From: Cyclobacteriaceae bacterium
GTDB taxonomy: Bacteria > Bacteroidota > Bacteroidia > Cytophagales > Cyclobacteriaceae
NCBI GenBank assembly: GCA_026994125.1
Contig: JALWRJ010000309.1
Coordinates: 1-18,176 of the forward strand
DNA length: 18,176 nucleotides
Direction: 5' to 3'
Part shown: positions 13,756-18,176 of the stretch, piece after piece
Position numbering within the stretch: position 1 is the stretch's first letter
Layout: each line of letters starts with the position of its first letter
Notes under the pieces: model-generated
Database searches by the model: none
The model's input: the letters and a program-made list of their open reading frames with translations, nothing else
Told to the model about the DNA's origin: nothing
Program-made: the position numbers and the translations under genes

Positions 13756-16680
13756 CTATTTAAGCAATTCACCAATATCTTCTTTGCTCAGGTTTTTCAC
13801 AAAGCTGGCATCGGTGGTTATCAGGTCTTTGGCCAGTTTCAGTTTGCGTTTTTGAAGTTCCAATATTTTTTCCTCCACCGTGTTTTTAGTTATAAATTTA
13901 TACGTAAATACCTGGCGGGTTTGCCCAATCCGGTGAGCCCGGTCAATGGCTTGAGCCTCAACGGCAGGGTTCCACCACGGGTCAAGCAAAAACACATAAT
14001 CGGCCTTGGTAAGGTTAAGCCCCAAGCCCCCGGCTTTTAGCGATATTAAAAATATTTTAATGTCATCTTCTTTTTGAAAACGATCTACCTGCTCTTGCCG
14101 GTTGCGCGTAGTACCATCTAAATAACAATAAGGCAAACCCCGGCTTTCAACTAACTCTTTAACAATGGCCAGGTGTTTCACAAATTGGCTAAAAATTAAT
14201 ATTTTATGCCCTTCGCTTAGGGTGTTGCTAAGCATGTGCACCATGTCGTCCAGCTTACCCGAATCGCCCACATAATCGGGGTTAGCTAGTTTTGGGTGGT
14301 TGGCAATTAAGCGTAGTTTGGTTAAGCCCTGCAACAAAACCATTTGCGATTTACCGAGTCCAAATTCATCGATATGCGATAAAATGGAATTACGATACTT
14401 GTTTTTGGTTTCTTCGTACATTTCGGCTTGCAGGGTAGTCATAATCGAATAATGAATGTTTTCTACCTTTTCGGGCAGGTCTTTGGCTACCTGAGATTTA
14501 TGCCTTCGCATAACAAAAGGCTTAATCAGGTTAAACAATTTACTCGTTTTTTCATCATTATTTTGCTTTTCGATGGGCACCTGAAACTGCTTTTTAAAGA
14601 AGCTCTGCTGGCCCAACAAACCGGGGTTTATAAAGCTCATTTGCGACCACAAATCCATGGTGCTGTTTTCGATGGGCGTTCCGGTTAAAATAAGCCGGTA
14701 GTTGGCTTTAAGCTGACGAACGGCTTTAGATATATTGGAGGCCGGGTTTTTTATAGCTTGCGATTCGTCTAAAATAATATAGTTAAACTTATAGGTAGTA
14801 AGCATGTCCAGATCGCGCCTAATAATACCATACGAGGTAATTACTAAATCGTAAGATTGAAACTGCTCCACATTTTTTTCTCGATTAACCCCGGTGTAGT
14901 TAAACACTTTTAATGAGGGGGTAAATTTTTTAGCTTCGTTTAACCAGTTGTACACCAGCGAAGTCGGCATAACCAACAACGAAGCCACCTGGGCTCCGGC
15001 CTCTTTTTGCGATTGCAACAAGGCCAGGGTTTGCACGGTTTTACCCAACCCCATGTCATCGGCCAGGCAGCCACCCAAATTGTACCGGTTTAAAAACTGC
15101 AACCAATCGTAGCCGGCTTTTTGGTAAGGGCGCAGGGTGCCATTAAACTTTTGGGGCAAGGGGTGGTCTTCAATTTTTTTAAAATCTTTTAGTTGCCTAA
15201 GCTTTTTATCCATTTCTACCTTAGCGTGCTCCAGTTGTTCGAGCTCATGCACTAAGGCAATATGGTGTTTTTTTAAAATAGGTTTTTCCTCTCCGTTTTT
15301 CTCGGCAAAAAAGAATAATTCGGAGTAGTCTTTTAACCAACTGGCAGGTATGATGGCAATTTCGCCATTGGGTAATTTAAGTTCGGTTTTTCCTTTTAAC
15401 ACCATTTTACGCAGGTCGTTAAAGGGTATTTCGTAGTTTCCAAATAAAATAACGGCCTTAATATCAAACCAGTCAATGTTTTCGGTAATATCTACCTTAA
15501 TAGAAGCCTCGCCTATAAAATACTTTTTATTGCCGGTTTCTTGTTGTATCAGGTTAATTCCGGAGTCGGCCAGCAGGGCTTTGTTGGTTTGTATCCAGTC
15601 AAAGGCTTCACCGGCCGGCAGGGTACCCCGGCCGGTTTCTAAGGGTAAACCAGCGGTGGCCAACTGGCTGGTAGCCGTCTGTTCAAACTCAAGGTTTCGT
15701 TTTATTCGGTTAAACACATACTGGCCATTGGTATTGATAACCTCCACAATTACCTTGCGTTTGTCGTTAGGTTTTACCCTTAGGCCGTTGTAATTAAACT
15801 CAAAACTAAACACAAATTTTTGAGGTTCAGGTTGAGGCGCCTCGGCCTCCCCGGCAAACGATAGTTGCCTTTGCACCTGTGCCAAAGGGGTAAAAGTTAA
15901 CCGTGCTTCGGGGGTAATTTGCAAGGTGTTTATATCAAAACCTTTGGCATACACATCGAACTGCGCTACTAAAGGAGCTATAAATTTATGGTAATAGGTA
16001 TCCTCTACCTTTTTAGGAATAAGGATAAATTTTTTGTTTAAAAAGGGTTTAAGCTTGGCTCCGTCCACATTTTTTTCGAACGAGTACACCCGGCCATCCA
16101 CCACCAACCAGGCGGGTGTTTCGCTTAAAATATAGCCTCCTTTGTACTGAAAATCTACTTTTTGGTCGTGGTACTTTATGGTAGGAAAATAATGGGTATT
16201 GTCTTCGTTTTTTCTAAAATGAAACAATACGGTAGCCTTGTCGGGCAATACTTCCAGCTTACGCCAGGCAGGTTCGCCATCGTTACCCATTTCGAATACC
16301 TGCTTACCCACCAGCAAGGGTAAAATGGCCGCCCGGGTGTTTTTAAGAAACAAGTTAATTTGTTCTTGCAAGGCTTTGTTTCCCAGTTCAGGGTGGTACA
16401 CTTTTAAGAAGAAATCTTTGGGTTTAATATGCCCTTGCCCATACTTTTTGGCAATGGCTTCCTGTTGTATGCTATCCATGTAGCGAATCAGTTCAAAATC
16501 TTTATCATCCAGCCCGGCCGCAAACTCCGGTGCGTTTAAAGATGAAATATTTTGATGTTGGAGGGTTAGCTTGCCTTTATCATCTACTTTTACCACAAAC
16601 GATTCAAACAAAAACCCGAGGTACTCATGTTTAAAAATGGAGTAAATTAGTTGAAACTTATCTTGTGCTGAAACCTTCAT
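13756..16680 (-). CDS. SNF2 family DEAD/DEAH-box helicase
   Basis: 974 residues with the start at 16680 (MKVSAQDKF); an in-frame ATG at 16713 would add 11 residues but lies upstream of a likely promoter element. The N-terminal half (about 1-500) is the beta-rich region common to large bacterial SNF2 proteins, without a recognisable SWIM zinc site. The ATPase core follows: DDMGLGKT (near 540), LDESQAIKN (near 638) as the DExx box, LTGTPIENS (near 667), and LISLKAGGLGLNLTKAD to DRAHRIGQ (about 885-915) as motifs V-VI. Such proteins are ATP-driven dsDNA translocases that remodel protein-DNA or RNA polymerase complexes, like RapA. The exact role is unknown. It neighbours the abiF locus, but its composition is that of the core genome, so I do not include it in that system. 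Confidence 0.93.
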   Translation of the reverse strand: MKVSAQDKFQLIYSIFKHEYLGFLFESFVVKVDDKGKLTLQHQNISSLNAPEFAAGLDDKDFELIRYMDSIQQEAIAKKYGQGHIKPKDFFLKVYHPELGNKALQEQINLFLKNTRAAILPLLVGKQVFEMGNDGEPAWRKLEVLPDKATVLFHFRKNEDNTHYFPTIKYHDQKVDFQYKGGYILSETPAWLVVDGRVYSFEKNVDGAKLKPFLNKKFILIPKKVEDTYYHKFIAPLVAQFDVYAKGFDINTLQITPEARLTFTPLAQVQRQLSFAGEAEAPQPEPQKFVFSFEFNYNGLRVKPNDKRKVIVEVINTNGQYVFNRIKRNLEFEQTATSQLATAGLPLETGRGTLPAGEAFDWIQTNKALLADSGINLIQQETGNKKYFIGEASIKVDITENIDWFDIKAVILFGNYEIPFNDLRKMVLKGKTELKLPNGEIAIIPASWLKDYSELFFFAEKNGEEKPILKKHHIALVHELEQLEHAKVEMDKKLRQLKDFKKIEDHPLPQKFNGTLRPYQKAGYDWLQFLNRYNLGGCLADDMGLGKTVQTLALLQSQKEAGAQVASLLVMPTSLVYNWLNEAKKFTPSLKVFNYTGVNREKNVEQFQSYDLVITSYGIIRRDLDMLTTYKFNYIILDESQAIKNPASNISKAVRQLKANYRLILTGTPIENSTMDLWSQMSFINPGLLGQQSFFKKQFQVPIEKQNNDEKTSKLFNLIKPFVMRRHKSQVAKDLPEKVENIHYSIMTTLQAEMYEETKNKYRNSILSHIDEFGLGKSQMVLLQGLTKLRLIANHPKLANPDYVGDSGKLDDMVHMLSNTLSEGHKILIFSQFVKHLAIVKELVESRGLPYCYLDGTTRNRQEQVDRFQKEDDIKIFLISLKAGGLGLNLTKADYVFLLDPWWNPAVEAQAIDRAHRIGQTRQVFTYKFITKNTVEEKILELQKRKLKLAKDLITTDASFVKNLSKEDIGELLK

Positions 16681-16700
16681 ATGATAAAAAAGACAATCTA

Positions 16701-16708
16701 CAAAGTAA
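16701..16708 (-). promoter_or_regulatory. Candidate promoter of the SNF2 gene
   Basis: On the minus strand TTACTTTG matches TAnnTTTG at 7 of 8 positions, with a TTG about 20 nt upstream at the -33 position. Transcription would start near 16694-16696, downstream of the ATG at 16713, which supports translation from 16680. Confidence 0.35.
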
Positions 16709-16744
16709 TACATTGCGCCTTACTCAAACAAGCCTATTGCCCAT

Positions 16745-16776
16745 AAAAAAGGGCTATGTTTTGTAACACAGCCCTT
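16745..16776 (-). terminator. Intrinsic terminator of the M16 peptidase gene
   Basis: AAGGGCTATGTT (16749-16760) and AACACAGCCCTT (16765-16776) pair at 11 of 12 positions around a 4-nt loop. On the minus strand the stem runs into TTTTTT (16745-16750). It lies 39 nt past the M16 stop codon and separates that gene from the helicase. Confidence 0.85.
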
Positions 16777-16814
16777 AATTTTCTGAAGTGGTATAAAACC
16801 AGATAAATTTTATG

Positions 16815-18176
16815 TTAATCTATTTTAAACACTTGTTCATCTACTGTTCCGTTAATTTCAACACTTTGCACTTTTGCTTCCATTTTCATGGGGCCACCCA
16901 ACGGAATAACGGTAGTATGGGGCAATAATATGCCATCGGTGGCCTGGTAATCTTTAAAGTCTATATTTTGAGCTACTTCGCCTTGTGGAGTTTGCACATA
17001 TTTAACCTCCCTTACTTTTAGATGGGTTTCGGTATCATAGTACTCGGTGCTACGTGTGCCACTAGGCAGGGTAATTTCTACCACATAGGCATAGGAATCG
17101 CCTAGTTTTTCGATACCGGTAAGTTTTAAGGTTACGCCTAGCTTTTCGTACATAAGTTCCGGGAAGATATAGGCCGAAATGGCGGCATCTTTAGTTCGGT
17201 TTTCATCGGCCGGCACTTTGTTGCCTTGCTGAAACATTACATAATTTTGACCATCAAAAATTTGCTTGTTAAGCTCCATGGCACCACCCATCGAAATAAG
17301 ACTGTAGTTTTTATTGGGGCTTTGTTTAATGGATAGCAAGGTGAGTTCCTGGCCTTGAATACTAGCTTTGCTTTCAATTTTAACACTTTTTACTTCGGCC
17401 AGTTTTTGGGCACCCCCAATGGCCGCCACGTAATCGGATAGTACCTTTTGGGCAGTTAGCCCGGCAGGTAGTTGAGGGGCATCGCTGGGCGTATATTCGT
17501 TTCCATAATTATCAAAATACTTAATTTCACCAAAAGGGGTTAACTTATCCTTTATTTCGGAGGCTTTACCTACTACGGTAAAATAGGCTTTGTCGGGCAT
17601 AATAAATTTTTGGGCTGTGGCTTTTACATCGGTTATCGAAACGGCCTGTACGTTTTTAAGGTAATTGCTATAATAATTAGCATCTAAGTTGTAGCGGGCG
17701 GTGTTAATAGCAAAACGAGCTACCGTTTGGGGGCGCTCTAACGAACGGGCAAAACTACCGGCAATGGAGCTTTTGGCAAGGTTAAGTTCTTCCTCGGTTA
17801 CCTCTTCGGTACGAATACGGTTAAGCTCTAACACAAACTCATGGAAGGCACTATCGGTTACCTGATTGCGTACACTGGCCGAGGCACTAAATGAGCCCAC
17901 CAGTTCATCACTCGAAATAGAAGAGTAAGCGCCATAGGTATAGCCTTTATCTTCGCGCAGGTTAGTAAACAAACGAGCCGATGAACCACCACCTAAAATT
18001 TGGTTGAGCACCCTGGTTTTAATTACATCGGGGGTGCCGGGTTTTAGTACAATAGGGTAGGTTATATCGATAACCGATTGCACAGCCGATGGCTTATCCA
18101 CTAAAGCAACAAATGTTTTCTCAGGTGCTTTGGGGGTTTCGTAAGTAGGCGAAGGCACATCGCCTTGATCCCATTT
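16815..18176 (-). CDS. M16 (insulinase-type) peptidase, C-terminal part, 5' end outside window
   Basis: The frame is open to the window edge, so about 453 C-terminal residues are seen; a GTG at 18158 is an internal Val codon, not the start. The first part is an M16 C-type domain: KTFVALVDKPSAVQSVIDI, then LGGGSSARLFTNLREDKGYTY with the Arg and Tyr typical of the non-catalytic half. The HxxEH zinc site would be in the missing part or in a partner. After about 17500 comes an extra beta-rich domain of about 220 residues (VLSDYVAAIGGAQKLAEVKS to the end) that resembles LolA-like lipoprotein-carrier folds attached to Bacteroidota proteases. Probably periplasmic. A strong terminator follows. Confidence 0.88.
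   Translation of the reverse strand, partial: KWDQGDVPSPTYETPKAPEKTFVALVDKPSAVQSVIDITYPIVLKPGTPDVIKTRVLNQILGGGSSARLFTNLREDKGYTYGAYSSISSDELVGSFSASASVRNQVTDSAFHEFVLELNRIRTEEVTEEELNLAKSSIAGSFARSLERPQTVARFAINTARYNLDANYYSNYLKNVQAVSITDVKATAQKFIMPDKAYFTVVGKASEIKDKLTPFGEIKYFDNYGNEYTPSDAPQLPAGLTAQKVLSDYVAAIGGAQKLAEVKSVKIESKASIQGQELTLLSIKQSPNKNYSLISMGGAMELNKQIFDGQNYVMFQQGNKVPADENRTKDAAISAYIFPELMYEKLGVTLKLTGIEKLGDSYAYVVEITLPSGTRSTEYYDTETHLKVREVKYVQTPQGEVAQNIDFKDYQATDGILLPHTTVIPLGGPMKMEAKVQSVEINGTVDEQVFKID

Noticed and set aside
13756..16680. SNF2 helicase as part of the defence system
   Set aside because: SNF2 proteins do occur in some defence systems, but this one has host-like codon use, its own promoter and the opposite strand, and is a common core gene type in Bacteroidota.

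Overview
The window looks like a chromosomal segment of a Bacteroidota bacterium (Cytophagales/Chitinophagales-like; I cannot place it more finely). The evidence is the content (YwqK/MORN-type protein, PorT-like barrel, polytopic protein resembling DUF6427, two-domain M16 protease with an extra C-terminal domain), the near absence of Shine-Dalgarno sequences, and several exact matches to the Bacteroidota -7 promoter element TAnnTTTG. Most of it is ordinary core genome with moderate GC. Four genes appear to start at TTG.

Layout. 1-176: intergenic, holding one copy of a dispersed repeat. 177-1348: a secreted MORN-type protein and yraN, convergent with a 7-bp overlap. 1422-4044: pgi and manA, overlapping by 8 bp, which both act on fructose-6-phosphate. 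4236-5776: a tight + strand trio of outer-membrane beta-barrel, YccF and 2H phosphoesterase. 5871-6923 (-): an NCKX-type cation/Ca2+ exchanger. 7034-10108 (-): a polytopic membrane protein, purK and purE; purK and purE overlap by 4 bp and make CAIR from AIR. 10191-12314 (+): GNAT acetyltransferase, rbfA and a LolC/E-type FtsX permease, with rbfA and the permease coupled by a TTGA overlap. 13756-16680 (-): SNF2 helicase. 16815-18176 (-): M16 peptidase, cut by the window edge.

The notable locus lies between the permease and the helicase (about 12315-13755). A 300-residue Abi_2/AbiF protein with a HEPN RNase motif (R205-x4-H210) sits in AT-rich DNA with codon use unlike its neighbours. Just upstream are, in order: a 41-nt dyad; a perfect 8-bp palindrome; an exact TAAATTTG promoter element; and a roughly 50-nt transcription unit made of a GC-rich hairpin (8 bp, bulged T, 3 bp) and a T6 run that ends 5 nt before the abiF start codon. 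This order (promoter, small structured RNA, intrinsic terminator, toxin-like ORF) is the arrangement of RNA-antitoxin/HEPN-toxin systems and fits the abiF RNA motif known from comparative genomics. A strong terminator closes the unit. Downstream are diverged repeat copies, one of which matches the repeat at the window start in opposite orientation. I interpret the locus as an acquired anti-phage RNA-toxin module. The protein family and the hairpins are seen directly; the RNA antitoxin role is inferred.
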